DNA of 64,000 nucleotides from Colwellia demingiae (GCF_007954275.1 NZ_VOLT01000003.1:310001-374000); one strand, 5' to 3'; positions 27,233 to 36,734 are shown, counted from the first letter of the stretch. Made by a program: numbers and translations. The notes: generated from the sequence alone by a model not told the origin.

Positions 27233-28621
27233 TTATTTACCATAGACCATAGAAGGTAACCACAAGGCAACTTCTGGGTACATAATTAACGCCCCAAGAC
27301 CCAATAATTGCAATATTATAAAGGGTACTACGCCTTTATAAATGTCGGTTAGTTTGATTTCTGGTGGACAAACACCTTTTAAATAGAACAAAGCGAAACC
27401 AACAGGTGGTGTTAAAAACGAAGTTTGCAGCGTAACGGCGATTAACATGACAAACCAAACTAAAACAGGTTGATCTAATCCGTTAACAGCCCCTATGCCA
27501 AAATCTAATCCCGCAACAACAGGAGCCAATAATGGAAGTACTATTAAGGTGATTTCTATCCAGTCTAATAAGAAACCTAATAAAAATACGATGGCAAGAA
27601 TAACAAATAACACGCCATATGGACCAAAAGGTAACCCCGTTAACATGCTTGATATAAATTCATCGCCACCTAATTCGCGTAAAACCAATGAAAAAATGGT
27701 TGCACCAATAAAAATGGCAAAGATATAAGCCGTCGTTTTATATGAGGCCATCAACACTTCGTGAAATACTTTGAAATTAAGTTTCTTATTCATTGCAGCT
27801 AAGATGGTTGCACCTAATGCGCCAACACCACTAGCTTCGGTCGGTGTGGCAATACCTGCAAAAATAGAACCTAATACCGCAATAATTAATACAAGCGTTG
27901 GCAGTATAGCTTTGAAGACTTCTACTAATACTTTTGCTGTCAGTGGGCGGCGATTTTCTGGAGCAGGAGCGACTTCAGGTTTAAAGAATGATAAGCCTAA
28001 AATATAAGCAAGATATACTACACCTAACATTAGTCCTGGGAATACTGCGGCAGTGAATAAATCGCCAACAGACAGCGCTAGTTGATCAGCCATGATTACT
28101 AACATAATACTTGGTGGTATTAAAATACCTAAACAACCCGCACTACACACAATACCTGTAGCGAACGTTTTTGAATAATTTTGCTTCATCATGGCAGGAA
28201 TAGATAACAAGCCAAGTAATACAACAGAAGCACCGATAATGCCAGTAGAGGCAGCTAAAATAATGCCTATTAAGGTTACCGTGATACCTAAACCACCACG
28301 AACACGACCAAAAAGCTCTTGCATTGCCATCATCATGCGTTCAGCAACGCCTGATTTATCGAGCATTAATCCCATAAAAATAAACATGGGCAAGGCAACC
28401 AACACCCAGTTTTCCATTAAAGAAAATATCCGGGAAACAGATAGACCTAGCACATTTAAATCAAGGCCGGTAAACGTATCCAAATGCAGATCTGACAGAT
28501 AGCCTATACCACCAAATAGAATACCAACACCAGCTAGGACATAGGCGATTGGAATACCAGTAAATAGAAAGACAATGAAGGTTAAAAACATGCTGATAAC
28601 TAGAATTTCATTAATAGCCAT
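27233..28621 (-). CDS. TRAP transporter large permease (DctM type)
   Basis: Inner-membrane subunit of a tripartite ATP-independent periplasmic transporter, powered by the sodium or proton gradient. It has about 12 hydrophobic helices and the family segments GIPIAYVLAGVG, MFIFMGLMLDKSG, CSAGCLGILIPPSIMLVI and TPTEASGVGALGA. ATG 28621 is chosen over the GTG at 28627 because AGGAG lies 8 bases upstream of it. It begins 2 bases after the small-permease stop, so translation is probably coupled. At 462 residues it is somewhat longer than the common 425. Confidence 0.94.
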   Translation of the reverse strand: MAINEILVISMFLTFIVFLFTGIPIAYVLAGVGILFGGIGYLSDLHLDTFTGLDLNVLGLSVSRIFSLMENWVLVALPMFIFMGLMLDKSGVAERMMMAMQELFGRVRGGLGITVTLIGIILAASTGIIGASVVLLGLLSIPAMMKQNYSKTFATGIVCSAGCLGILIPPSIMLVIMADQLALSVGDLFTAAVFPGLMLGVVYLAYILGLSFFKPEVAPAPENRRPLTAKVLVEVFKAILPTLVLIIAVLGSIFAGIATPTEASGVGALGATILAAMNKKLNFKVFHEVLMASYKTTAYIFAIFIGATIFSLVLRELGGDEFISSMLTGLPFGPYGVLFVILAIVFLLGFLLDWIEITLIVLPLLAPVVAGLDFGIGAVNGLDQPVLVWFVMLIAVTLQTSFLTPPVGFALFYLKGVCPPEIKLTDIYKGVVPFIILQLLGLGALIMYPEVALWLPSMVYGK

Positions 28622-28623
28622 GA

Positions 28624-29172
28624 TCACGTCTCCTTTTGGGTTATGGTAATAATATTTCGGAACATACGTGCGAGCACAGCCATAGCTAACAAGATAAAAC
28701 TTGCAGGGATCGCCGCTTTAATTGCCCATCGAAATGGCATACCTAAGGGTGAAGATGAACTTTCGCCAAGCATGTATGAATTGGCTACATAATCGAAACT
28801 ATTAAATAAAATGACAAAAATGGTTGGAAAGATAAAAAAGACTGCACCAAATATTTCCCACTTCAGTACTGTTTTAGGTTTCAGCATTGAGGCAACAACG
28901 TCGACTCTTACTTGTGAGTTAGTTATTTCGGCATACGATAAACCGAACATGATACCTATTGCATATAGATGCCATTGAATCTCTTCAAATAAAATCAGTC
29001 CATTGTTGAAGCCGTACCGCATGGTTACATTAAGGATAATGACAGCAATTAATAACGCTGAAGACCAACAACAAACAGCAGATACTTTAAGAATAATGGC
29101 CTCAAAAATGTCGGCTGTTTTTAACATTGATCGTGCTACTGAGTTGGTAGGCTTAGAAAATGAATCAGTCAT
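28624..29172 (-). CDS. TRAP transporter small permease (DctQ type)
   Basis: Small four-helix membrane subunit that joins DctM to form the TRAP permease. It is 182 residues long with hydrophobic stretches near 35-55, 70-88, 105-125 and 145-165, and it has the FEEIQWHLYAIGIMFGLSYA segment typical of DctQ. A good AGGAG ribosome binding site precedes the ATG. It is separated from the upstream dctP-like gene by 358 bp containing a hairpin and a MITE, which is unusual because these genes normally adjoin. Confidence 0.92.
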   Translation of the reverse strand: MTDSFSKPTNSVARSMLKTADIFEAIILKVSAVCCWSSALLIAVIILNVTMRYGFNNGLILFEEIQWHLYAIGIMFGLSYAEITNSQVRVDVVASMLKPKTVLKWEIFGAVFFIFPTIFVILFNSFDYVANSYMLGESSSSPLGMPFRWAIKAAIPASFILLAMAVLARMFRNIITITQKET

Positions 29173-29195
29173 AAGATTCTCCTAATTCAATAAAA

Positions 29196-29221
29196 AACCT
29201 AGAACCCGAAGGCTCTAGGTT
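29196..29221. terminator. Hairpin upstream of dctQ-like gene
   Basis: AACCTAGA and TCTAGGTT pair around an interrupted CCCGAAGG core, just 25 bases before the dctQ-like start on the minus strand. An A-run lies on the plus-strand 5' side, so on the minus strand the stem is followed by T residues. It may be a partial terminator or processing site in the TRAP operon. Confidence 0.55.
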
Positions 29222-29259
29222 GTGCAAGTAATGGGAGTTACTGCACGTAAGTAAGCTGG

Positions 29260-29527
29260 TATACCCGTTCCACTTGAAGCTGCATGCTTCAGCTGGAATT
29301 AGAAACGCCTTTAGGCAAGACATTGATTGAAGAGAATGGTTGTTCCATTGTCTAAATCAATAACGCAGCATAAATCGTTTCTAAAACAGCCCTTTGGGGG
29401 AAGGCTGGGCAAATCATACTCTGCGTTACCTTTCTTTTTAAGGGAATAACCCTTAATAAAAAAATGTTCCTTAAGTATGAATAGCTCAGACTTCCTGAAA
29501 CGAGCATCTTCAAGTGGATCGGGTATA
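29260..29527. mobile_element. MITE-like element, TATACCC family, copy 1
   Basis: The left end TATACCCGTTCCACTTGAAG is matched in inverted form by ATCTTCAAGTGGATCGGGTATA at the right end. The 268-bp body is closely similar to the copy at 35052-35367 but lacks an inner segment of about 48 bp. It contains no gene. It ends 3 bases from the dctP stop codon, inside the TRAP operon. Confidence 0.85.
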
Positions 29528-29530
29528 AAC

Positions 29531-30595
29531 TTAAAGGCTCGGTTTTGGGCGGGGTAAGAAAGCGTTTGATTCCCATAAATCGTAAGATTTACGGAACTTA
29601 GCTAAGTCATCATGTATTTTCTTGAAGGCAGGATCTTCTGCCGATTGTTCAATAACAACTTCATCCCATTTAGTTTTAAACGTCGTTAGCATTTCAGGCG
29701 ACCAATATTTGTTTATTACGCCATCTTCAACATTTTGCTTCATTACTGGTGCTTGAACTGCTTCACCAAGTGCAATAGATTCTAACGTTGCTGATTTACA
29801 TAAGTGCTCAATCACTGATTGTTGACGTTCACTCATCTTCTTCCATGTATCTTTATTGATAATGAGTTCCATCATCGTGGCTTGTTGATGCCAACCAGGG
29901 AAGTAGTTATATTTAAGCAGTTTCTTTAAGCCTATACGTTGATCAACAACCGGCATTGAAAACTCAGTGGCGTCAATAACACCTTTTTCAATTGCTGGGA
30001 ATATTTCGCCACCAGGTAAACCAACGGTACTAACACCCAATTTTTCCATGACAAGAGCGCCTAAACCGAAGAAACGCATCTTTAAACCAGCTAAGTCTTC
30101 AGGTTTGTTAATTTCGTTTTTAAACCAACCAGAAGTTTCAGGAGCTAAAACACCACACACTTGCACTTTTACATTGAGGTTGTTGTCATCATACAACTCC
30201 TGATGCAATTTATTGCCGTTGCCATGATAGAACCAAGCTAAATATTCAGGCGCTTCTGGACCAAAAGGAACTGCTGAAAATAAACGAGCCGCGGGGATTT
30301 TTCCGCCCCAGTTACCTGCTGTTGCATAACCAGCTTGTACTTTACCTGTAGATACCGCATCAAGTATTTCTTTCGGGTTAACGAGTTTATTAGGCTCGTA
30401 AATTTTCATTTTTAACGTGTTGCCACTTAATGTCTGAATATTGTCAGATACATACTTAATCGTTGAACCTAAGCTTGGTAGTACCGAGTTATAATAAATA
30501 GGCGTCTTAAGAAGCATTTTCTTTTCAGCCATAGCAGCACCTGAGAAACTGCCTGCAATTAAAGTACTTAATAATAATAAAGGAAATTTTTTCAT
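29531..30595 (-). CDS. TRAP transporter substrate-binding protein (DctP type)
   Basis: Periplasmic binding protein of the TRAP system, 354 residues, with a cleavable signal peptide ending AAMAEKK. Family segments include AGYATAGNWGGKIPAARLFSAVPFG, EINKPEDLAGLKMRFFGLGALVMEKLG and GVIDATEFSMPVVDQRIGL. The last carries the conserved Arg region expected to hold a carboxylate. LKTPIYYNSVLPSLG at the N-terminus resembles the DctP-like group with 2-oxo or longer acids as ligands. An AGGAG ribosome binding site is present. It lies 30 bp after the porin gene. Confidence 0.93.
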   Translation of the reverse strand: MKKFPLLLLSTLIAGSFSGAAMAEKKMLLKTPIYYNSVLPSLGSTIKYVSDNIQTLSGNTLKMKIYEPNKLVNPKEILDAVSTGKVQAGYATAGNWGGKIPAARLFSAVPFGPEAPEYLAWFYHGNGNKLHQELYDDNNLNVKVQVCGVLAPETSGWFKNEINKPEDLAGLKMRFFGLGALVMEKLGVSTVGLPGGEIFPAIEKGVIDATEFSMPVVDQRIGLKKLLKYNYFPGWHQQATMMELIINKDTWKKMSERQQSVIEHLCKSATLESIALGEAVQAPVMKQNVEDGVINKYWSPEMLTTFKTKWDEVVIEQSAEDPAFKKIHDDLAKFRKSYDLWESNAFLPRPKPSL

Positions 30596-30625
30596 CGTCT
30601 TTCTCCTGTAGTGTTTAGTGAAAAA

Positions 30626-31666
30626 TTAAAGGACGTATTTTGCTGTGAATTGTAAGTAGTTTGAGTTTTTATTGACTGTCGACATTTCAAAATTACCGAC
30701 TTCAACACCAAAAGAAAGTTGCTTAGTGTAATTTTTGAATAGATTAACTGCCACGTGGTTATTTTTAACGTTACCTAGATCAGTATCAGTGGTGCCGTAA
30801 TAAACGGTTGAACGCATATCTTCAGTCCAAAAATGACGGTAAGAAGCCATTATTGATGTTGATTGTTCTGCTTCTTCACCGACTAAATCTCGTGCAGTAA
30901 CTACGCTAACATAACGGCCAGTTTTGCCACCGTGTACTTGGAAACGGAAATCATCTTTGCCGAAAGTTTTAATACGACCAGCAACACCAAAACCAGCAGC
31001 AGACACTGTATCGCCACCAACAGTATTTAATTGACGTGCTAAACCTGAAACTGACACATTACCCCAGTCACCTTTAAAGGTGTATTTAGCAATAAAATCT
31101 GGTATTGAATCTTGGGTGTTATCACCTTTGTCTGAATGTGGATTTTCTAAAGATACTTGTAAGCCGCCATTTGTATAACGAATCTGACCTTGTCTGATGA
31201 ATGACTCAGCAACTAAAGGCCCACCGAAATCAGCAGATTCAGGTATAGCACTGGTATTCATAAAGGTGGTCCATGTTTGACCCACAGTGATATTTTTATA
31301 TTTTATGAACGCGTGACGTAATCTAGGATGTGATGAGTTTGAAATAATTTGGTTGCCACCACCACCGTAAAAATCTAATTCAATAAAGCCAGTAACATCA
31401 CCATGAATATATTTGGCATTAAAACGTGTTTCATTAGCTGTAAATTTGGTTGTTGAAATATCATCTGTAACTGAGGCAGCGCCAATCCAGTAATCATTGC
31501 CCGTTGCAGGAGCGCTTACATCACCACTAACAGTACGTATGTCTGCTTTGATGAAGCCACCGAAAGTAATAGAATCTTTATCGCCTAAATCAAACGTATA
31601 ACCTGCATATGACGGTGCTGATACTATTGCTGCCAACATAAAACCGGATTTTATTATATTTTTCAT
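30626..31666 (-). CDS. DcaP-like outer-membrane porin
   Basis: Outer-membrane beta-barrel resembling DcaP, a trimeric porin for dicarboxylates. After the signal peptide (ending APSYA), the mature protein has FGGFIKADIRTVSGD, the FYGGGGNQIISNSSHPRLRHAF region and AFIKYKNITVGQTWTTFMN, and it ends in a strand with alternating aromatic residues (LQFTAKYVL). ATG 31666 with TAAGGT upstream is chosen over an earlier in-frame start. It is the first gene of the porin-dctP-dctQ-dctM series, so it probably admits the ligand the TRAP system imports. Confidence 0.87.
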   Translation of the reverse strand: MKNIIKSGFMLAAIVSAPSYAGYTFDLGDKDSITFGGFIKADIRTVSGDVSAPATGNDYWIGAASVTDDISTTKFTANETRFNAKYIHGDVTGFIELDFYGGGGNQIISNSSHPRLRHAFIKYKNITVGQTWTTFMNTSAIPESADFGGPLVAESFIRQGQIRYTNGGLQVSLENPHSDKGDNTQDSIPDFIAKYTFKGDWGNVSVSGLARQLNTVGGDTVSAAGFGVAGRIKTFGKDDFRFQVHGGKTGRYVSVVTARDLVGEEAEQSTSIMASYRHFWTEDMRSTVYYGTTDTDLGNVKNNHVAVNLFKNYTKQLSFGVEVGNFEMSTVNKNSNYLQFTAKYVL

Positions 31667-31747
31667 TATTGTTACCTTATTTATTGAGACTTGGATGATT
31701 TGAATCATCTCGCTTAGTGCTAGGTATACAATATTGAAAATTATCTC

Positions 31748-31784
31748 TACGCGTAATCGGCGAATGTACGTATTTTTTCTACGT
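31748..31784. promoter_or_regulatory. TACG-type palindromes upstream of the porin-TRAP operon
   Basis: TACGCGTA (31748-31755) and the inverted repeat ACGTA-N7-TACGT (31768-31784) lie about 85-120 bases before the porin start. TAC-rich inverted repeats of this kind are bound by NarL/LuxR-type response regulators, and one is encoded 2.3 kb away. The link is inferred. Confidence 0.45.
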
Positions 31785-32088
31785 GTTTACACTTAGTTTT
31801 ACCAAAAACCGGGCAAATACCGTTCAAAAAACCATCACAAATGCAAAATAACAAAGTAATTTAATTAAACACTTAGTTACTTGAGGAGATTGATGAGGAG
31901 TTTCATGACAAGTTATATGACGGAAATGAGATGAGTTTTGAATTGAATTGAATTATTGCGCAGTTAATAGAGCTGTTCGCTAACAATATAATGAATCATC
32001 AGCTTGTGCCGTTAATCTGGTGAGTGATGTATAGGTATATAGGATTAATAGACTTAACACAGTAGGAAAAATTCTCGCTAATTAAGCT

Positions 32089-32168
32089 GCCCATTATTTC
32101 ATCACAGCGCCTTGAATTGAAATAGCTCAAGCACTCTGAAACATGCATCTTGATTAGTGACGGGTATA
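32089..32168. mobile_element. Right-end fragment of the TATACCC MITE family
   Basis: The 80 bp ending CGGGTATA at 32168 match the last 80 bp of the copy at 51289-51600, including CATTATTTCATCACAGCGCC and CTGAAACATGCATCTTGA. No left end is recognised. Confidence 0.8.
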
Positions 32169-32705
32169 TGCACACCTCAACTATCAGTAAATCAACATTA
32201 ATTTATTAGTAAATAGTAGCTATTACATGCTTTTTGGAAATAAAAAATTAATCAATACGCCATTATTAAAGAGTCACATTAAGTATAGACTCAATAATCT
32301 GATTAAAAATTGACTGGTATAAATCAACAATCACTGCCAATACTTAAGTCAAAATTGACCGTCTATAGTTTTAAAACAATTACCATATGTTATAGCAAAC
32401 GGTTTAATTTCTTCATCAAGTTGTCATTTATTTAGTGAGTTTTAAAAGTTATCACTCCATAAATAAATGAAAAGCGCACCTCATCAATAAAAGAACAAGT
32501 ACGAAAAATTGCAGAGCTAGCTATAGTAATAGCAGGAGCGGTTAAATTGGCTTATCACATCATGCCAATATTGATTAGCAATCGTTAATCGATTACATGG
32601 ATAAAGTAACACTATTAGAAGCTATTAATGAAAGTCACTATTTAAAGTGATTGGGTATAGTCATAGTCATGCTAAATAACATGACTTGAGAATAAGGGTT
32701 ATTAA

Positions 32706-34109
32706 GTGAATATTAATTTAAAATTACAACTGGTTACTATTGTACCTTTGGTATTAGCGCTGGTTGCCGTGCTCATCTTTACACAAGTACAGTATCAGTC
32801 TTTATCTGAACAAACCGTTAATGAGTATCGTCATAGCGTGATGAGTCACCGTAAAGACGAATTACGTAACTACGTTGCACTCGCTGAAGGTGCTACAGAA
32901 CATATTTATCGAAATAAAAATCTAAGTAATGAACAAGCGCAGACGTTAGTTAAGCAAGTATTATCTAATATGCGTTTTGGTAAAGACGGTTACTTTTTTG
33001 CTTATAACTTTGATGGAACGGCACTGCTCATACCTGGACAAGAATGGCGCATTGGTAAAAACTGGCTTGATCTTGAAGATAGAAACGGCGTGAAACTGAT
33101 TCGAGGCCTTATTGAAAATGCAAAAGGTGGTGGTGGTTATCTTAACTATGTTTTTAATCAACCATCAAAAGGCGGCGAAGTTGGTAAAAAAATTGGTTAT
33201 TCAAGAGAGTTAGAAGATTGGCAATGGATGATAGGCACTGGTGTTTATATTGACGACATTGATCAAGAAATTGCGGTGTTAAATGCTTCCATAGGTAAAC
33301 ATATTCGAAATACTTCAGTGATGACGCTTATTATTGGTTTAGTAGCCGTTATCACCATATTTTTTACCGGTCAATTTATTCGATTCAGTGAAAGGAAATT
33401 GGCTAATCGAAAATTACGTGAACTTAATGAACGTATTTTTCAAACGCAAGAAGAAGAATGTAAACGGGTATCACGAGAGCTACATGACGGCATTAGTCAA
33501 ACGATTGCTGCAGCTCGATTCTCCTTAGAAACAGCACAGTTAAAACAACAAAACAATGATGATGCCAGTAATGAAATGGAGCGTTCCATGGAACTTATTT
33601 GCAAAATAATGGGTGATATCCGCGCTATTTCACATCAACTGCATCCAGGCTTGCTCGAAGATTATGGCTTAGGTGCGGCTTTAGAAGAGTTGGGTAGAGA
33701 CTTTTCTCAGCGTACTGATATTCAAGTTGACGTAGAGCGTTTATCGCTTAGAAACATATTATCTACTGAAGTTAAAACCGCCTTATACCGAATTGCTCAA
33801 GAATCTTTAACCAATATTGAACGTCATGCCAATGCGTCAAAAGTTAGCATCACCTTGAAGCTAATGCCAAGTTGGTTAGTACTCGAAATTATTGATAATG
33901 GCCAAGGTTTTGATTATCAACGTTACGATAAGAGCCGAGACAAGAAAACTAAAGTTCATCAAGGTATTGGTCTGCGCAATATGAAGGAGAGATTAAGCTT
34001 TTATCAAGGAGATTTAACGGTTAAATCAGAACATGGTGGCACCAAAGTTTCAGCCCGCATACCGCAATCACAACTACGTTTTAACGCTAGTAATGCCAGT
34101 GAAAAATAA
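32706..34109 (+). CDS. Sensor histidine kinase with sCache domain (HisKA_3)
   Basis: Membrane sensor kinase, 467 residues. A periplasmic single-Cache domain (about 35-195; GKDGYFFAYNFDGTALLIPG, GKNWLDLEDRNGVKLIRGL, WQWMIGTGVYIDDID) lies between two transmembrane helices. The cytoplasmic part has a NarX-type dimerisation domain with the phospho-acceptor His260 in RVSRELHDGISQ, then an ATPase domain with NIERHANAS, DNGQGF and GIGLRNMKERL. The response-regulator gene follows at once, forming a two-component pair. The Cache domain resembles that of the chemoreceptor at 25392, suggesting the same ligand. Confidence 0.95.
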   Translation: MNINLKLQLVTIVPLVLALVAVLIFTQVQYQSLSEQTVNEYRHSVMSHRKDELRNYVALAEGATEHIYRNKNLSNEQAQTLVKQVLSNMRFGKDGYFFAYNFDGTALLIPGQEWRIGKNWLDLEDRNGVKLIRGLIENAKGGGGYLNYVFNQPSKGGEVGKKIGYSRELEDWQWMIGTGVYIDDIDQEIAVLNASIGKHIRNTSVMTLIIGLVAVITIFFTGQFIRFSERKLANRKLRELNERIFQTQEEECKRVSRELHDGISQTIAAARFSLETAQLKQQNNDDASNEMERSMELICKIMGDIRAISHQLHPGLLEDYGLGAALEELGRDFSQRTDIQVDVERLSLRNILSTEVKTALYRIAQESLTNIERHANASKVSITLKLMPSWLVLEIIDNGQGFDYQRYDKSRDKKTKVHQGIGLRNMKERLSFYQGDLTVKSEHGGTKVSARIPQSQLRFNASNASEK

Positions 34110-34125
34110 AATGAAAGAGAACATT

Positions 34126-34746
34126 ATGATTAAAGTACTGTTAGTTGACGACCATCCACTTTTTAGAGAAGGGCTAAAACATCGTTTAAGTCTTGATGAC
34201 AGCCTAGAGGTTGTTGGGGAAGCGGAAAATGGTAAACAAGCACTGGAGCTTATTAAAAGCCTTGATTTTGATATTGTTCTAATGGACATCAATATGCCTG
34301 AGATGGATGGCATGTATGTACTTGAATTGATTAAAGAGCAAGATTTAGATTGCAAAGTGCTTATGTTAAGTATGCATGACAATAAAGAGTACATTTTAGG
34401 AGCTATGCGCCATGGCGCCGATGGATACATTTTAAAAGATGTGCCTGGTACTGAATTAATAGAGGCCATTAAAAAAGTCATTTCAGGTAAACATTATTTC
34501 AGCTCAGAAGTTACAGAGATCCTTTCAAAAGAGCTCGCTGGCGAACAACGAGGCATTGTTACCAGAAGAGAACAATTGGTATTAAGACTGATTTCACAAG
34601 GCCTGAACAATAAGCGAATAGCGCAAGAATTAAACGTTAGCGTTCGCACGGTTGAAACTCATAAACGTAATATAAAGCAAAAACTTAGTATCGACTCAAC
34701 GGTTGGTCTAATGCGTTACGCCATTGATTATGGTTTAGATCGCTAG
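34126..34746 (+). CDS. NarL/LuxR-family response regulator
   Basis: DNA-binding response regulator, 206 residues. The receiver domain has the acidic pair in LLVDDHPLF, the phospho-acceptor Asp54 in LMDINMPEMDG and Lys in YILKD. The C-terminal LuxR-type helix-turn-helix has VTRREQLVLRLISQGLNNKRIA and VSVRTVETHKRNI. ATG 34126 is preferred because GAAAGAGA precedes it; ATG 34111, just after the kinase stop, is possible. It likely controls the porin-TRAP operon transcribed divergently. Confidence 0.94.
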   Translation: MIKVLLVDDHPLFREGLKHRLSLDDSLEVVGEAENGKQALELIKSLDFDIVLMDINMPEMDGMYVLELIKEQDLDCKVLMLSMHDNKEYILGAMRHGADGYILKDVPGTELIEAIKKVISGKHYFSSEVTEILSKELAGEQRGIVTRREQLVLRLISQGLNNKRIAQELNVSVRTVETHKRNIKQKLSIDSTVGLMRYAIDYGLDR

Positions 34747-35473
34747 AATTAAAGTACAGGAATTAGCGATTAATTAATTTCTCATGGGGCTTTAGTAATA
34801 GTATCTACTGAAGTGTCATGAGGGTTTATCGAATATAATATACAAACACACTATAGTGACCTGCGCTGCGAGACATACAATCAATGCGCCACTTTTGTCC
34901 TCTACTCTAATTACAATATTAACCAGATAACAACAACCTCCCCCTACTTAAGGCTAAATTATTTAGTCTTAATACTAATCATATTTCATTCATCTATTTC
35001 ATTTACCTATTTCATCTTTTAATAATAATCCATATCAATATTATCGACATGTATACCCGTTCCACTTGAAGATGCAGGATTCAGCTGGAATTAGAAACGC
35101 CTTTAGGCAAGGCATTGATTGAAGAGAATAGTTATTCTATTGTCGAAATCAATAACACAGCATAAAGCGTTTCTAAACTAGCCCTTTGGGGGGAAGGCTG
35201 AGCAAATCATACTCTGCGTTACATTTCTTTTAAAGGGCGCTACATGGATGGTGTTATTAGAGAATGCAGGAGCATATTCTCCTGAATAACCCTTAATAAA
35301 AAAATGTGCCTTAATTATGAATCGCTCAGACTTCCTGAAACGAGCATCTTCAAGTGGAGCGGGTATAAATACTGTATTTTGTACTACTTAACTAATCTTG
35401 TTTTTTAACAAATGAGAGGATTTTAGTATGATAGTATTATTAGATATCCAGTCTAGGTATAGGGAGCATACAT
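34747..35473. other. Intergenic region containing a MITE
   Basis: No gene is seen in these 727 bp. The second half is a full copy of the TATACCC element (35052-35367). The first 300 bp are AT-rich with no recognised signals. Confidence 0.65.
35052..35367. mobile_element. MITE-like element, TATACCC family, copy 2 (full)
   Basis: The left end TATACCCGTTCCACTTGAAG and right end CTTCAAGTGGAGCGGGTATA are inverted repeats with one mismatch, extending to about 25 bp each. The 316-bp body carries no gene. It includes a CAGGAGCATATTCTCCTG hairpin segment that copy 1 lacks. TATA at both ends is compatible with a TA target duplication, though this cannot be proved from one site. Confidence 0.87.
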
Positions 35474-36703
35474 TTGTATAATCAGAAGAATGAAGAATTA
35501 ATAGAGAGCTGGAATAAAACACTTGCTGTAGTTGCTAAACTCGCTTCTGTGCCTGTTGCTTTAGTAATGAAAATTGAAAAAAATAATATCACCGTTTTTA
35601 GTAAAAATACTGGTACGAGTGATAACCCCTATACTATTGGAAATTCTGAGTGTTTAAACGGCTCAGGGCTTTATTGTGAACAAGTCCTAAAATCACAAAA
35701 GATACTAAATATTCCCAATGCCCTTTGTGATGAGAACTGGAATAACAATCCTGATTTAAAACTTAATATGATTGCCTACCTAGGTCTGCCCATTGTCGAC
35801 GATAACGGCAGCCTATTTGGTACCATTTGTATTTTAGACAGTAAAGAACATGTGTTTTCAAAAACAACCATTGGACTATTAGAGGCAATTAAACAAAGCT
35901 TTGAAGTGCAGCTAAAACTACTACATCAACAGCATATTATAGAAGAGAAACAAAAACTTGAAGAATTATCAGTTTTAATCAGTGGGCTTTCTCATGAAAT
36001 CAATACCCCTTTAGGCATAGTAATAACGGCCACTAGTATCATTGAGTCAAACATTGAAAACATTGAGCAAAAATTAGCATCAAAATCTCTTAGTCAAAAC
36101 ACACTAGCTTTAGGTCTGAGTACCATTAAAGAAAGCGTAAATTTACTCAGTAATAGTCTTAATCATACCGCAGAACAAGTCAGTAAATTACAAGACCTTT
36201 TAATGTCTAATGATGTAAAAAATTATCAATTACTTGAGTTATCCTCTCTTGTAAAAAGCACGTTTAAAAAACATAAAGATATTCTTAATATCAATAATGT
36301 TAAGTATAAAGTCAAATATCAGGACTGCGATGATACGCAGGCTTTTATTGCACCTGACTTGCTGCAACAAGTTTTACTTATTCTCTGTAAAAACTCACTA
36401 GAGCATGGCTTAGTTGATATAGAGAGTCCTTCAATAAGCATTGAGTTTGAAAATTACCTCGATCTAATTACGCTGCACTTTAGAGATAATGGCCAAGGAA
36501 TTACTAACAGCGAACATATAAAAATATTCAATCCTTTTTATACCACAAAGCGTGCGACGGGTAGCAGTGGTATAGGATTAAGTCTTGCCAAAAGAATCGT
36601 AACCCAACAGCTACACGGTGAAATATCCATACTGGACTCATCTCCTGGTGTTCACTTTGTTATAACCCTGCCTAAATTGGCTGACTTTTCCTCCAGCAAA
36701 TAA
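35474..36703 (+). CDS. GAF-domain sensor histidine kinase
   Basis: Soluble sensor kinase of 409 residues. A GAF domain (about 10-155; LNGSGLYCEQVL, LGLPIVDDNGSLFGTICILD) is followed by a dimerisation helix with His174 in GLSHEINTPLG and an ATPase domain with KNSLEHG, DNGQGI and GSSGIGLSLAKRI. It starts at TTG 35474, with a strong AGGGAG ribosome binding site 7 bases upstream and no better in-frame ATG. No response regulator adjoins it, so it is an orphan kinase. The GAF ligand is unknown. Confidence 0.92.
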   Translation: MYNQKNEELIESWNKTLAVVAKLASVPVALVMKIEKNNITVFSKNTGTSDNPYTIGNSECLNGSGLYCEQVLKSQKILNIPNALCDENWNNNPDLKLNMIAYLGLPIVDDNGSLFGTICILDSKEHVFSKTTIGLLEAIKQSFEVQLKLLHQQHIIEEKQKLEELSVLISGLSHEINTPLGIVITATSIIESNIENIEQKLASKSLSQNTLALGLSTIKESVNLLSNSLNHTAEQVSKLQDLLMSNDVKNYQLLELSSLVKSTFKKHKDILNINNVKYKVKYQDCDDTQAFIAPDLLQQVLLILCKNSLEHGLVDIESPSISIEFENYLDLITLHFRDNGQGITNSEHIKIFNPFYTTKRATGSSGIGLSLAKRIVTQQLHGEISILDSSPGVHFVITLPKLADFSSSK

Positions 36704-36734
36704 ATACGCTAAACGTTGTGTTATTTACGAAAAT

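Larger units (their letters stand above)
31709..32705. other. Divergent control region between porin operon and sensor kinase
   Basis: This gap of almost 1 kb has no gene. Near the porin it holds TACG-type palindromes (31748-31784). Bases 32089-32168 are a fragment of the TATACCC element. The rest is AT-rich with no structure I could assign. Confidence 0.6.
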
